Assembly: GCF_052113205.1 (NCBI RefSeq)
Contig: NZ_JBFRCU010000028.1
Location: 13,655-77,654 of the forward strand
Reading direction: 5' to 3'
DNA: 64,000 bases
DNA from: Inquilinus sp052113205
Lineage (GTDB): Bacteria > Pseudomonadota > Alphaproteobacteria > DSM-16000 > Inquilinaceae
The translations under genes were made by a program, and so were the position numbers. The notes beneath the pieces were generated by a model. That model was given only the letters and a program-made list of their open reading frames with translations, made no database searches and was not told the origin of the DNA. Every line of letters starts with the position of its first letter. The first letter of the stretch is position 1. Positions 17,432 through 26,041 of the stretch are shown here, piece after piece.

Positions 17432-18315
17432 GCCGTCCGGCGCGGGACGTCGGCATCGCGCCCCGGCCGCCAATATCCGGCCTTCCCATTGCCGTCGCCG
17501 AGCGGCTGGGCGACATCGCTTCCGCGGCGCTCTTGGCTGAGCTGGAGACCTGGCCGAAGCCCGGCCTGGTGAGCCATGTCGACAGTGGCAGCCATGATGA
17601 CATGGACCACACCACCTTCCGGCGCAGCGCGGCTGCGATCCGCCCCTTCTTTGCCCGCCTGGCGATCGCCGGCGCGGCGGGGGCGGAGATGGAGCGACTC
17701 CGCCGGATCGGCCGGGATGCCGAGGAGGCGATGCTCGCAGCGACCGGCGGCGTGAACACCCATCGCGGCGCAATCTTCGGCCTCGGGCTGCTCTGCGCCG
17801 CGGCCGGAGCAGCCTCGGCGGAAGGCGCGCCGGCGCGTCTGTCGGCCACGCAACTGACCGACATCGTCGCCCAGTGCTGGGGCGACGATATCCTGCGCGG
17901 TCCGATCCCGCTCCGCAGCAACGGCAGCGGCGTGTTGCGCCGGTTCGGGGCAGGCGGTGCCCGCGCGGAAGCCGCGGCAGGATTCCCGCAGCTCCGAGAA
18001 ATCGGGCTGCCTGGCCTCCGGCGGGGACGCGCTCTCGCTGGTGACGAGGACGCCGCGCGCGTCCAGGCCTTCTTCGCCCTGATGGCCGAGGTCGAGGACA
18101 CCAATCTGCTTCATCGCGGCGGCGGAGCGGGCTTGCAGGACGCGCAAGATGCTGCACGACGGTTCCTGGGTGACGGCGGCGTGGGGCGGGGCGATTGGGA
18201 GGCCCGCGCGGTGGCGATCCATCACGAGTTCGTCCGGCGGCGCCTCAGCCCAGGCGGATGCGCGGATCTGCTCGCCGCGACGATCTTCCTCGATGCGGTC
18301 GAGCGTTGGCTGTGA
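17407..18315 (+). CDS. mdcB: Triphosphoribosyl-dephospho-CoA synthase
   Basis: A 302-residue CitG/MdcB-family enzyme that makes 2'-(5''-triphosphoribosyl)-3'-dephospho-CoA from ATP and dephospho-CoA for MdcG. Characteristic segments are LLAELETWPKPGLVSHVDSG, SHDDMDHTTFRRSA and GGVNTHRGAIFGLGLLCAA. It overlaps both mdcG and mdcH. In other mdc clusters mdcB lies near mdcA; here it sits late, between mdcG and mdcH. Confidence 0.93.
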   Translation: MRAHSFRLSRPARDVGIAPRPPISGLPIAVAERLGDIASAALLAELETWPKPGLVSHVDSGSHDDMDHTTFRRSAAAIRPFFARLAIAGAAGAEMERLRRIGRDAEEAMLAATGGVNTHRGAIFGLGLLCAAAGAASAEGAPARLSATQLTDIVAQCWGDDILRGPIPLRSNGSGVLRRFGAGGARAEAAAGFPQLREIGLPGLRRGRALAGDEDAARVQAFFALMAEVEDTNLLHRGGGAGLQDAQDAARRFLGDGGVGRGDWEARAVAIHHEFVRRRLSPGGCADLLAATIFLDAVERWL

Positions 18316-19244
18316 CGGGCGTCGTCATCCTCTGCTCCGGCCAGGGCGCCCAGGCCGCAGGCATGTTCGATCTGCTCGTCGAAGCGCCAGAGGCGGCGCC
18401 GGTCTTCGCGGCCGCCCGCCGCGTGCTCAACGGTGGCGATCCAAGGGGCTTGGTCCGTCAGTCGAGTGAAGCCGAGCTGCATGCCAACAGGACGGCCCAG
18501 ATCCTCTGCTGTACCCAGGCACTGGCCTTCTGGGCGGTGCTGGGTCCAGCCTCGCATCGTCCCATTACAGTTGCGGGCTATAGCGCCGGCGAGCTGGCCG
18601 CTTGGGCCATCGCCGGCATCATCGATGCGGCGACCGTCCTGGACCTGACCGCCCGACGGGCCGTTCTGATGGACGAGGCTTCGCGCAGCGCATCGGGGCT
18701 CGCCGCGGTGCTGGGCCTGCCGCGACCGGAGATCGAGGCGATCTGCCGGGCGCATGATCTCCACATCGCCATCGTCAACGGACCCCTGCATGTCCTCGTC
18801 GGCGGCGCCGTCGCCGATCTGGAGCCGGCCTTGGCAGAGGCCGAGCAGCGGGGGGCGAGCCGCGTCGTCAGGTTGCCTGTGTCGATCGCGTCGCACACGC
18901 CGTTGCTACGCGACGCCAGCGAGCGATTCGGTGAGCTGCTTCAGCAGCGGGTCGCCGGGATGCACCTGCCATCGGCGGGCGTGCGGCTGATCAGCGGCGT
19001 CGACGGTGCGCCCGTCCTGCGCCTGCGAGATGGGCTGCAGAAGCTCGCCTTGCAGGTCCGGCAGACCGTCGACTGGGCGGCCTGCATGGAGTCCTGCCGC
19101 GCCGCTCGCCCGCAGCGCGTGCTTGAGCTGGGCCCCGGAGACGCCCTGGCGAGGATGGCCGGCGAGGCGATGCCGGACATCGCCGTCCGCAGCGTCACGG
19201 CATTCCGATCGCTGGACGGCATCCGCCATTGGCTCGATGCCTGA
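18312..19244 (+). CDS. mdcH: Malonate decarboxylase subunit epsilon (malonyl-CoA:ACP transacylase-like)
   Basis: A 310-residue FabD-like acyltransferase that charges the holo-ACP MdcC with malonyl from malonyl-CoA and so starts the catalytic cycle. The acyltransferase motifs ILCSGQGAQAAGMFDLL, TVAGYSAGELAAWAI (catalytic Ser) and SIASHTPLLRDA (catalytic His) are present. The start is a GTG that overlaps the mdcB stop. It is the last gene of the cluster; no transporter (mdcF or mdcLM) and no LysR regulator (mdcR) is present on either side. Confidence 0.92.
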   Translation: MTGVVILCSGQGAQAAGMFDLLVEAPEAAPVFAAARRVLNGGDPRGLVRQSSEAELHANRTAQILCCTQALAFWAVLGPASHRPITVAGYSAGELAAWAIAGIIDAATVLDLTARRAVLMDEASRSASGLAAVLGLPRPEIEAICRAHDLHIAIVNGPLHVLVGGAVADLEPALAEAEQRGASRVVRLPVSIASHTPLLRDASERFGELLQQRVAGMHLPSAGVRLISGVDGAPVLRLRDGLQKLALQVRQTVDWAACMESCRAARPQRVLELGPGDALARMAGEAMPDIAVRSVTAFRSLDGIRHWLDA

Positions 19245-19260
19245 CGCCGCGCCTTCTGCA

Positions 19261-19278
19261 AGACCAAGGTATAGGTCT
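19261..19278 (+). promoter_or_regulatory. Putative regulator-binding palindrome, copy 4
   Basis: AGACCAAGGTATAGGTCT, an inverted repeat with one mismatch (GACCAA-GGTA-TAGGTC). Its reverse complement matches copy 2 at 11420 in 16 of 17 positions. It lies 116 bp upstream of the efflux adaptor and just after mdcH, and suggests that the efflux operon shares the regulator of the upstream two-component cluster. Confidence 0.6.
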
Positions 19279-19394
19279 CCGCCAACGAACGCAGGGCATC
19301 GAAATCCCCATGTGCAATGGAGCGGTCTGCCGCCTCGAACCTAACCTGTGACGGCTTCGGAAATCACCATCCCTGCCTACAGAGGAGGTCGACC

Positions 19395-20591
19395 ATGCGC
19401 CGCAAATTGCTTCTCGCCGCCGTGGGCGTGGTGGCCGGGATCTCCGGCTCTCTCTTCGTCCTCGGCACCGACGCTTTCGATCCCGTCTCCACCGCGGCGC
19501 CGATTTCGGTCGTGCCGCCCGTGCCCGTCGCCGAGGCGACTGTGACCAGGCAGGACGTGCCGATCGAGCTGGACGGGCTCGGCCGGGTCCAGGCCTTCAA
19601 CACCGTCACCGTCCGCACCCAGGTCGAGGGGCAGATCCAGCAGATCGTCTTCAACCAGGGGCAGACGGTGCAGCAGGGCGACCTGCTGCTCACGATCGAT
19701 CCACGGCTCACCCAGGCCAAGCTCGAGCAGGACCAGGCCACCCTGGCCCGCGACCAGGCGCATCTGGCCAATGCGCAGGCCAATCTCGGCCGCTACAAAC
19801 CGCTGGAGCGCTCCGGCTACGCCACAGACCAGCAGGTCGACACCCAGCAGGCGATGATCGATCAGCTCCAGGCCTCGATCAAAGGCGACCAGGCGGTGAT
19901 CGATCAGGACCAGGTCGAGCTCGGCTACACGAAGATCACGGCACCGATCAGCGGTGTCACCGGCTTCCGCCTGGTCGACGAGGGCAATGTCGTCCACCCG
20001 ACCGACGCCAGCGGCCTGGTCACCATCGCCCAGGTCCAGCCGATCGCCGTCCTGTTCACGCTGCCGCAGGCGGCGCTGCCCGACATCCAGCGCCAGATGG
20101 CCAGCGCCGGCGCGGCCGGGCTGACGGTCGAGGCCTGGTCGCAGGACGGCGCGACCAGGCTCGACACCGGCAAGCTCGAGACCCTGGACAACACCGTCGA
20201 CGCGGCCAGCGGCACGATCACGCTGCGGGCGGATTTCCCGAACGCGCAGAAGCTGCTGTGGCCTGGCGAGTTCATCGCGGCCCGGCTGGTCCTGCGGGTG
20301 CAGCATGACGGGCTGACCGTGCCCGCCGCGGTGGTGCAGCGCGGACCGGCCGGCGCCTTCGCCTGGGTGGTGCGGCCCGACGGGACGGTGGCGACGCAGC
20401 CGATCCAGGTGGCGCAGTCGGTGCGCGGGACGGCGCTGGTCACCGCCGGCCTGACGGCGGGCCAGACCGTGGTCAGCGACGGGCAGTACGGCCTGCAGCC
20501 GGGCGACACCGTGGTCGCACGCAGCCCGGACGACACCACCGGTGCGCCGCTGATGAACGCGCAGACCGACCAGCTGGGGATCCAGCCATGA
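19395..20591 (+). CDS. RND efflux periplasmic adaptor (membrane fusion protein)
   Basis: A 398-residue HlyD/AcrA-family adaptor with an N-terminal membrane anchor/signal (RRKLLLAAVGVVAGISGSLF). Visible features are the lipoyl half-motif VRTQVEGQIQQIVFNQGQTV, a helical hairpin of the KLEQDQATLARDQAHL type, the second lipoyl half ITAPISGVTGFRLVDEGN, and a C-terminal barrel (ADFPNAQKLLWPGEFIAARL). It links the inner-membrane RND pump to an outer-membrane channel. The overall style is MdtA-like. The ATG after GAGGTCGACC is chosen over the upstream in-frame ATG at 19317. It overlaps the pump gene by ATGA. Confidence 0.93.
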   Translation: MRRKLLLAAVGVVAGISGSLFVLGTDAFDPVSTAAPISVVPPVPVAEATVTRQDVPIELDGLGRVQAFNTVTVRTQVEGQIQQIVFNQGQTVQQGDLLLTIDPRLTQAKLEQDQATLARDQAHLANAQANLGRYKPLERSGYATDQQVDTQQAMIDQLQASIKGDQAVIDQDQVELGYTKITAPISGVTGFRLVDEGNVVHPTDASGLVTIAQVQPIAVLFTLPQAALPDIQRQMASAGAAGLTVEAWSQDGATRLDTGKLETLDNTVDAASGTITLRADFPNAQKLLWPGEFIAARLVLRVQHDGLTVPAAVVQRGPAGAFAWVVRPDGTVATQPIQVAQSVRGTALVTAGLTAGQTVVSDGQYGLQPGDTVVARSPDDTTGAPLMNAQTDQLGIQP

Positions 20592-23500
20592 GCAAGAGCA
20601 CCGCGTCCGATGGCGGGCTGTCCGGCCCGTTCATCCGCCGGCCGATCGCCACCCTGATGCTGATGATCGGCCTCGTGCTGGTCGGCATCGTCGCCTATCG
20701 CTCCCTGCCGGTCGCGGCGCTGCCGTCGGTCGACCTGCCGACGATCCAGGTCACGGCACAGCTGCCCGGGGCCGACCCGGAGACCATGGCCTCCTCGGTG
20801 GCGACGCCACTGGAACGGCAGTTCGGCGAGATCCCCGGCCTGTCGCAGATGACCTCGGCCAGCGCGCTCGGCTTCACCCAGGTGACGCTGCAGTTCGACC
20901 CCTCGCGCACGGTGGACTCCGCCGCGGAAGACGTCCAGGCGGCGATCAACGCCGCCGGCGGCGACCTGCCGAAGACCATCCCGACGCCGCCGACCTACCG
21001 CAAGACCAACCCGGCCGACACGCCGATCCTGATCCTGGCGCTGACCTCCGACACCCTGCCGCTGACGACGGTCGACGACTATGCGGAAAGCATCCTGGCG
21101 CAGAAGCTGTCGCAGGTGCCGGGCGTCGGGCTGGTCACCATCGGCGGCCAGCAGCAGCCGGCCATGCGGGTCCAGGTGAACCCGCAGCAGCTCGCCGCCC
21201 AGGGCCTGACGCTCGAGGACATCCGCACCGCCCTGTCGTCGATCACGGTCGACGACCCGAAGGGCACGCTTGAAGGCAAGCAGCAGGCCTATGCGCTGCA
21301 GACCAACGACCAGCTGACCACGCTCGTCAGCTACAACCAGGCCATCATCGGCTACAAGAACGGCGCGCCGATCCGGGTCAGCGATATCGGCCATGCCGAG
21401 ATCGGCCCGGCCAATGACCAGCTGGCCGCCTGGTACGGCCGCCAGCGCGGCATCATCCTGGCGGTCCAGCGCCTGCCGGGCGCCAATGTGATCCAGACTG
21501 TCGACAGCATCCGGCGCGAGCTGCCGCAGCTCGAGGCGTCGCTGCCGCCGGCGATCAGGGTCGCCGTGGTCTCCGACCGCACCACCACGATCCGCGCCTC
21601 GGTCGCCGACGTCCAGTTCACGCTGGTCCTGACCATCGGCCTTGTGGTCCTGACCATCCTCCTCTTCCTGCGGAACGTCTGGGCCACCATCATCCCGGGG
21701 ATCGCGGTGCCGATCTCGATCGTCGGCACCTTCGCGGTGATGGCGGTGCTCGGCTACTCGCTCGACAACCTGTCGCTGATGGCGCTGTCGGTCGCGGTCG
21801 GCTTCGTGGTCGACGACGCAATCGTGATGGTCGAGAACATCGTCCACCACCTGGAGCGGGGCAAGACGCCGCTGCAGGCGGCCCTGGACGGCGCCGGGCA
21901 GATCGGCTTCACCATCCTGTCGATCTCGGTGTCGCTGGTGGCGGTGTTCATCCCGCTGCTGCTGATGGGCGGCGTCATCGGCAAGCTGTTCCAGGAGTTC
22001 GCCGTCACCGTCGCCGTCGCCATCGCCGTCTCCGCCCTGGTGTCGCTGACCCTGACGCCGATGCTCTGCGCCCGCCTGCTCAAGCCGGTGGCCGAAGGCC
22101 CGGCGCGGCATGGCCGGGTGTACCGGCTGCTGGAGGTTGGGTTCGAACGCCTGGCCGCGAGCTACGAAAAGGCGCTGGACCGGGTGCTGCAGCACCAGCG
22201 CCCGGCCCTCCTGGTCATGATCGCGACTATCGCGCTGACCGGGTATCTGTTCGTCACCATCCCGAAGGGCTTCTTCCCGCAGCAGGACACCGGCCTGATC
22301 GCCGGCGTCACCGAGGCGGCGCAGGACGTGTCGACCGGGGCCTTGGCCGAGAAGCAGCAGCAGGTTGTCGACGTGCTGCTGCGGGACCCGGCGGTCGCCT
22401 CAGTCGCCAGCTATATCGGACCGGGCGGCACCAACCCGTCACCGAACCAGGGCCGCATGTACATCTCGCTGAAGCCGCAGGGGCAGCGCGGCCCGGACTC
22501 GACGGCAGACCAGGTGATCGTGCGACTGGACAAGGCGTTGCAGCCCGTCACCGGCATCCGCCTCTACATGCAGGCCGCGCAGGACATCACGATCGGCGGC
22601 CGCGTGGCCAAGACCCAGTACCAGTACACGCTGACCGACGTGAACGCGCAGGAGCTGGCGGTCTGGGCACCGAAGGTGGTCGCCGCGGTGGCGCAACTGC
22701 CCAGCGTCACCGACGCCACCAGCGACCAGGAGAGCTCGGGCCTGCAGTTCTCGATCCAGATCGACCGCGACGCGGCGTCTCGCCTGGGCATCGCGCCGCA
22801 GGACGTCGACAACGCGCTGGACGACGCCTTCGGCCAGCGGGTCGTGACCAAGGTCTTCACCTCGCTCAACCAGTACTATGTGATCCTGGAGGTCGATCCC
22901 GCCTTCCGCCGGGGACCGGACGCCCTGCAGTCGGTCTATCTGCGCTCCTCCGCCGGGCAGCCCGTGCCGCTGAGCGAGATCGCGCACCAGGTGCCGACGA
23001 CGGCGCCGCTGGTGGTCAATCATCAGAGCCAGTTCCCGTCGGTCACGGTGTCCTTCAACTTGGCGCCGCACAGCTCGATCGGGACGGCGGTGGCCGATGT
23101 CGATCGCGCCGTGGCGGCGCTGCACCTGCCGGCCAGCATTCAGGGCGCTTTCCAGGGCACGGCGCATGCCTATGAGACCGCCCTGGCCGGCCAGCCGGCC
23201 CTGATCGCGGCGGCGCTCGTCGCCGTCTATCTGATCCTCGGCATGCTGTATGAGAGCGCCGTCCACCCGGTAACGATCCTGTCGACCCTGCCGTCGGCCG
23301 GCCTCGGCGCGCTGCTGGCGCTGATGGCGGCGGGGATGCCGCTCGACGTGATCGGCATCATCGGCATCGTGCTCTTGATCGGCATCGTCAAGAAGAACGG
23401 CATCATGATGATCGACTTCGCCCTGGCGGCCGAGCGTGCGGGCAAGTCGCCGGTCGAGGCGGTGCGCGAGGCTTGCCTGTCGCGCTTCCGCCCGATCCTG

Positions 23501-23728
23501 ATGACGACGATGTGCGCGATCCTGGGAGGCATTCCGCTGATGGTCGGGACCGGCACGGGATCGGAGATCCGCCAGCCGCTCGGCTACGCCATCGTCGGCG
23601 GCCTCATGGTCAGCCAAGTGCTGACGCTGTTCACCACGCCGATCGTGTACCTCTATCTCGGCCGCCTCGGCCAAGCGGCACGGCGGGTGCGGCAGGCTTC
23701 GAAAAGCAGTCGCCTTGAGCTTCCTTAG
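20588..23728 (+). CDS. RND multidrug-type efflux pump, inner-membrane transporter
   Basis: A 1046-residue HAE1/MdtBC-type RND transporter. It starts FIRRPIATLMLMIGLVLVG (first membrane helix). It has the paired large periplasmic loops, transmembrane segment 4 with AVGFVVDDAIVMVENIV (the Asp pair used in proton relay), and FFPQQDTGLIAGVTEA and IIGIVLLIGIVKKNGIMMID (helix 10 Lys/Asn region) in the second half. Full length, no frameshift. No outer-membrane factor follows, so a TolC-like protein encoded elsewhere must complete the tripartite pump. The substrate is not deducible. Confidence 0.95.
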   Translation: MSKSTASDGGLSGPFIRRPIATLMLMIGLVLVGIVAYRSLPVAALPSVDLPTIQVTAQLPGADPETMASSVATPLERQFGEIPGLSQMTSASALGFTQVTLQFDPSRTVDSAAEDVQAAINAAGGDLPKTIPTPPTYRKTNPADTPILILALTSDTLPLTTVDDYAESILAQKLSQVPGVGLVTIGGQQQPAMRVQVNPQQLAAQGLTLEDIRTALSSITVDDPKGTLEGKQQAYALQTNDQLTTLVSYNQAIIGYKNGAPIRVSDIGHAEIGPANDQLAAWYGRQRGIILAVQRLPGANVIQTVDSIRRELPQLEASLPPAIRVAVVSDRTTTIRASVADVQFTLVLTIGLVVLTILLFLRNVWATIIPGIAVPISIVGTFAVMAVLGYSLDNLSLMALSVAVGFVVDDAIVMVENIVHHLERGKTPLQAALDGAGQIGFTILSISVSLVAVFIPLLLMGGVIGKLFQEFAVTVAVAIAVSALVSLTLTPMLCARLLKPVAEGPARHGRVYRLLEVGFERLAASYEKALDRVLQHQRPALLVMIATIALTGYLFVTIPKGFFPQQDTGLIAGVTEAAQDVSTGALAEKQQQVVDVLLRDPAVASVASYIGPGGTNPSPNQGRMYISLKPQGQRGPDSTADQVIVRLDKALQPVTGIRLYMQAAQDITIGGRVAKTQYQYTLTDVNAQELAVWAPKVVAAVAQLPSVTDATSDQESSGLQFSIQIDRDAASRLGIAPQDVDNALDDAFGQRVVTKVFTSLNQYYVILEVDPAFRRGPDALQSVYLRSSAGQPVPLSEIAHQVPTTAPLVVNHQSQFPSVTVSFNLAPHSSIGTAVADVDRAVAALHLPASIQGAFQGTAHAYETALAGQPALIAAALVAVYLILGMLYESAVHPVTILSTLPSAGLGALLALMAAGMPLDVIGIIGIVLLIGIVKKNGIMMIDFALAAERAGKSPVEAVREACLSRFRPILMTTMCAILGGIPLMVGTGTGSEIRQPLGYAIVGGLMVSQVLTLFTTPIVYLYLGRLGQAARRVRQASKSSRLELP

Positions 23729-24047
23729 GCCTGAAGCGAGAGGTCAAGGTCCGCTATCGAGAGCGGCTCGCTCGTGCCGCAGTCACGTCCGGTATCGGCG
23801 CCCTGAACAGCCTCGCTGCAGAGCCCCGTCTACAGCCCCAAGAAGGGCGTCGCGTTCGACGTCGGCCTGCCTGCCACCACATATTCAGGGGACTTGTTTG
23901 TGCATGGAGTGAACAAAAGCGAAACTTCGGTCGGGACTCCGCGCATCGGAGGGCTGGAAGAGGTGCTGTTTTGTTCTCTTCGTTCCAGCAGAAGCTTCTT
24001 GCCAACCCACTGCAAAACCTCTAGGAAACCTGCGGCGTTCGGGCCGA
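23729..24047 (+). other. 319-bp intergenic region, no gene seen
   Basis: Between the RND pump and tRNA-Pro. Small frames on either strand have no supporting ribosome-binding site or protein-like composition. A clear hairpin terminator was not found either. Confidence 0.5.
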
Positions 24048-24124
24048 CGGGGCGTAGCGCAGTCTGGTAGCGCGCCTGCTTTGGGAGCAGGATGTCGGGA
24101 GTTCGAATCTCTCCGCCCCGACCA
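24048..24124 (+). tRNA. tRNA-Pro (anticodon UGG)
   Basis: A 77-nt cloverleaf with acceptor CGGGGCG/CGCCCCG, anticodon stem CCTGC with loop TTTGGGA (anticodon TGG), T-loop TTCGAAT and encoded CCA. Confidence 0.97.
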
Positions 24125-24156
24125 GCCCGGCAGAACACTGGAGAGTCGGCCGAGCC

Positions 24157-24447
24157 ATGCAGGCGCGTATCTATCGTCGTTCCAAATCCGCGATGCAGAG
24201 CGGCCGCGGCAAGGTCCATGACTGGGTCCTGGAATACGAGCCCGCGACGCCGCGCCGGCCGGAGCCGCTGATGGGCTGGGTCGCCTCGGGCGACACGCTG
24301 AACCAGGTGCAGCTGACCTTCCCGAGCAAGGAGGAGGCGATCGCCTTCGCCGAGCGCAAGAGCATCGCCTATTCCGTGCTGCCGGAGCACGAGCGCCGGG
24401 TGGTGCCGCGCAACTACGCCGACAATTTCCGCCCGCGGCCGCGCTGA
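24157..24447 (+). CDS. ETC complex I subunit, NDUFS4/18-kDa family
   Basis: A 96-residue homologue of the mitochondrial complex I accessory subunit NDUFS4, widespread in alphaproteobacteria and located far from the nuo operon. Recognisable segments are RIYRRSKSAMQSGRGKVHDW, PLMGWVASGDTLNQVQL (the typical WTSSxD-like region), FPSKEEAIAFAERK and RNYADNFRPRPR at the end. It probably binds the peripheral arm of NADH:ubiquinone oxidoreductase. It lies between tRNA-Pro and tRNA-Arg, a compact region that serves as the phage landing site. Confidence 0.9.
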   Translation: MQARIYRRSKSAMQSGRGKVHDWVLEYEPATPRRPEPLMGWVASGDTLNQVQLTFPSKEEAIAFAERKSIAYSVLPEHERRVVPRNYADNFRPRPR

Positions 24448-24455
24448 GCGGATAC

Positions 24456-24532
24456 GGCCCCGTAGCTCAGCCGGATAGAGCACCCGCCTTCTAAGCGGAC
24501 GGTCGCTGGTTCGAGTCCAGCCGGGGTCGCCA
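24456..24532 (+). tRNA. tRNA-Arg (anticodon UCU), prophage integration target
   Basis: A 77-nt cloverleaf: acceptor GGCCCCG with CGGGGTC (one G-T pair), anticodon loop CTTCTAA (anticodon TCT), T-loop TTCGAGT, CCA encoded. The outermost anticodon-stem pair is a C-A mismatch. The last 49 nt are repeated exactly at 63549-63597, so the 3' part of this functional copy is probably phage-derived and the host's own 3' part was displaced to attR. Confidence 0.96.
24484..24532 (+). repeat. attL core (49-bp direct repeat)
   Basis: From the anticodon stem to the CCA end of tRNA-Arg(UCU). It is identical at all 49 positions to 63549-63597; flanking bases differ on both sides. The integrase gene stops 20 bp further on. 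Confidence 0.95.
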
Positions 24533-24552
24533 CTATTCCAACAGCTTGCTTT

Positions 24553-25698
24553 TTAGCTTTCCAACTTCTGGCGCTCACGCCATGCCTGGAGCATCGTGAT
24601 CGCCAGGTCGGATTGCTCCTTCGTGGTCGGGTTGTAGACCCGCAGGATCCGGACCACGGACTCGATGCTGTGGCCCGTGATGGCGCTGATCAGCTGCGGC
24701 GTGCAGCCGGCGAGCGATAGCCGCACCACCGAGCTGCGGCGCAGGTCGATGAACTGCTTGTCCTTGAAGCCGGCGGCGTCGGCGATCTCGCGGAACAGGT
24801 GGCTGAAGTTGTCGCCCTTGTAGGGCCGGCCCGTCTCCTCGCTGATCACCATGGCCCGGGCACCCCGAAGCTCCGGGTCGTTGGTCATGCGGTAGACCTC
24901 GTCCGCGTCCCTGGTCATCTCGATGGCGTCGCGCAGCTCCGGGAGCGCCTTCACCGACACCAGCGTCTGGGTCTTGCTCTGGTGCACCAGAAGGCGCTCG
25001 CCGTCCCAGCGGCCCCAGGTCATGCCGAGGACGTCGCCGCGGCGCTGGCCCATGTCGAAGGCGATGAGGGCGGCCAGCGCGATCGAAGCGCGGCCCATCT
25101 CGATCGCCTTCTTCACCAGCCGCCAGACCTCGGCCTCCGACCACACGACCTGGCGCGGCTGCCCCTTCGACAGCTTCAGGTTGAAGGCCGGGTTGTTCTT
25201 CCGCAGCCCGTGCTCGATCGCCTCGGACAGCAGAAAGCGCAGCCACTTCACCACCCGGTTCGCCTTGTCCTGGCTGAAGCCCTGCTCGCGCATGTTCTGA
25301 ACCAGCTGCCGGATGTGCGGGCGCTGCAGCGTGGCAGACTGCTGCTTGCGGGTCTGGACGAGCAAGCCGGTGTAGTAGTCGAACTCGGCCTTGGTCTTCT
25401 TCGGCCGCTTCTTCCAGGCGTCGGTCTTCTTGTGCTCCTGGATCAGCCACTCGAACGTGCCGCGCGGGGCAGGGGGCGTCTTGCCGGCGGGGTCGGGCCG
25501 GCCAGCGCGACGCGCCTGTTTCCGCTCCGCCTGCAGCCGGTCCCATTCCTCGTTGAGCGCCTTGGCGACCCGCGCCGCCTCGACCTCGTCCTCGCCGAGC
25601 GGCTGCGGCAGAAAGCCGGCGGCACGCATGGACTTCGAGGGTTGGAAGAAGCAGCGGCCGCCGCGGATCCGCAGATGGCGGACCTCAAATTTCGCCAT
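24553..25698 (-). CDS. int: Phage tyrosine integrase
   Basis: A 381-residue tyrosine recombinase that inserts and excises the phage at tRNA-Arg(UCU). An N-terminal arm-binding/core-binding region (MAKFEVRHLRIRGG; HIRQLVQNMREQGFSQDKA) precedes the catalytic domain. The first catalytic Arg lies in FDMGQRRGDVLGMTW, the second box in FIDLRRSSVVRLSLAG, with ISAITGHSIESV and the nucleophile Tyr in RILRVYNPTTKEQ. The gene reads towards attL and overlaps the excisionase-like gene by 14 bp (ATG to TGA). Confidence 0.95.
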   Translation of the reverse strand: MAKFEVRHLRIRGGRCFFQPSKSMRAAGFLPQPLGEDEVEAARVAKALNEEWDRLQAERKQARRAGRPDPAGKTPPAPRGTFEWLIQEHKKTDAWKKRPKKTKAEFDYYTGLLVQTRKQQSATLQRPHIRQLVQNMREQGFSQDKANRVVKWLRFLLSEAIEHGLRKNNPAFNLKLSKGQPRQVVWSEAEVWRLVKKAIEMGRASIALAALIAFDMGQRRGDVLGMTWGRWDGERLLVHQSKTQTLVSVKALPELRDAIEMTRDADEVYRMTNDPELRGARAMVISEETGRPYKGDNFSHLFREIADAAGFKDKQFIDLRRSSVVRLSLAGCTPQLISAITGHSIESVVRILRVYNPTTKEQSDLAITMLQAWRERQKLES

Positions 25699-25960
25699 TC
25701 TGCAGCGCGCGCTCGTAATCGCTGGCCTGGGCGGCGCCGGCGACAGGGGCCAGGCCGGCGCGCACATCGAGCCAATGCTCGACGGCGTTGATGTCCCAGC
25801 GGTCCAGGAAGAGGGGATCGGGTTCGGGCATGCCCTGCCGCTTCAGCTCGGCCATCCGCCGGCGCATCGTCTCGACGGACATGCCGAGGCGCCAGGCGAC
25901 CTGCTCCTCCGTCCAGATGCGAGGCGTCACGGTCGGGCGTGGCTTGCGGCGTTCGCTCAT
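25685..25960 (-). CDS. Excisionase/AlpA-like small DNA-binding protein
   Basis: A 91-residue protein with a winged helix-turn-helix pattern (PRIWTEEQVAWRLGMSVETM, RRRMAELKRQGMPEPDPLF, LDRWDINAVEHWLD) typical of AlpA/MerR-like excision directors. It is directly upstream of and overlapping the integrase, the classical xis-int arrangement. The start MSERRKPRP is chosen because the upstream codons run into the terminator hairpin region. A role as recombination directionality factor is inferred. Confidence 0.7.
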   Translation of the reverse strand: MSERRKPRPTVTPRIWTEEQVAWRLGMSVETMRRRMAELKRQGMPEPDPLFLDRWDINAVEHWLDVRAGLAPVAGAAQASDYERALQNGEI

Positions 25961-25990
25961 CGAAGCTCCGGGCCTATGCCTCGGCGGGTG

Positions 25991-26027
25991 AAAAAGAGCG
26001 TGGCCCCGGAACACCCAGGGCCACGCT
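25991..26027 (-). terminator. Rho-independent terminator of the leftward early operon
   Basis: Read leftward: a perfect 10-bp stem AGCGTGGCCC/GGGCCACGCT around an 11-base loop, followed after a C by TTTTT. It lies just after the stop at 26042 and 31 bp before the excisionase start, so it separates early genes from xis-int. Confidence 0.8.
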
Positions 26028-26041
26028 TGTTGAGCCGCTGA

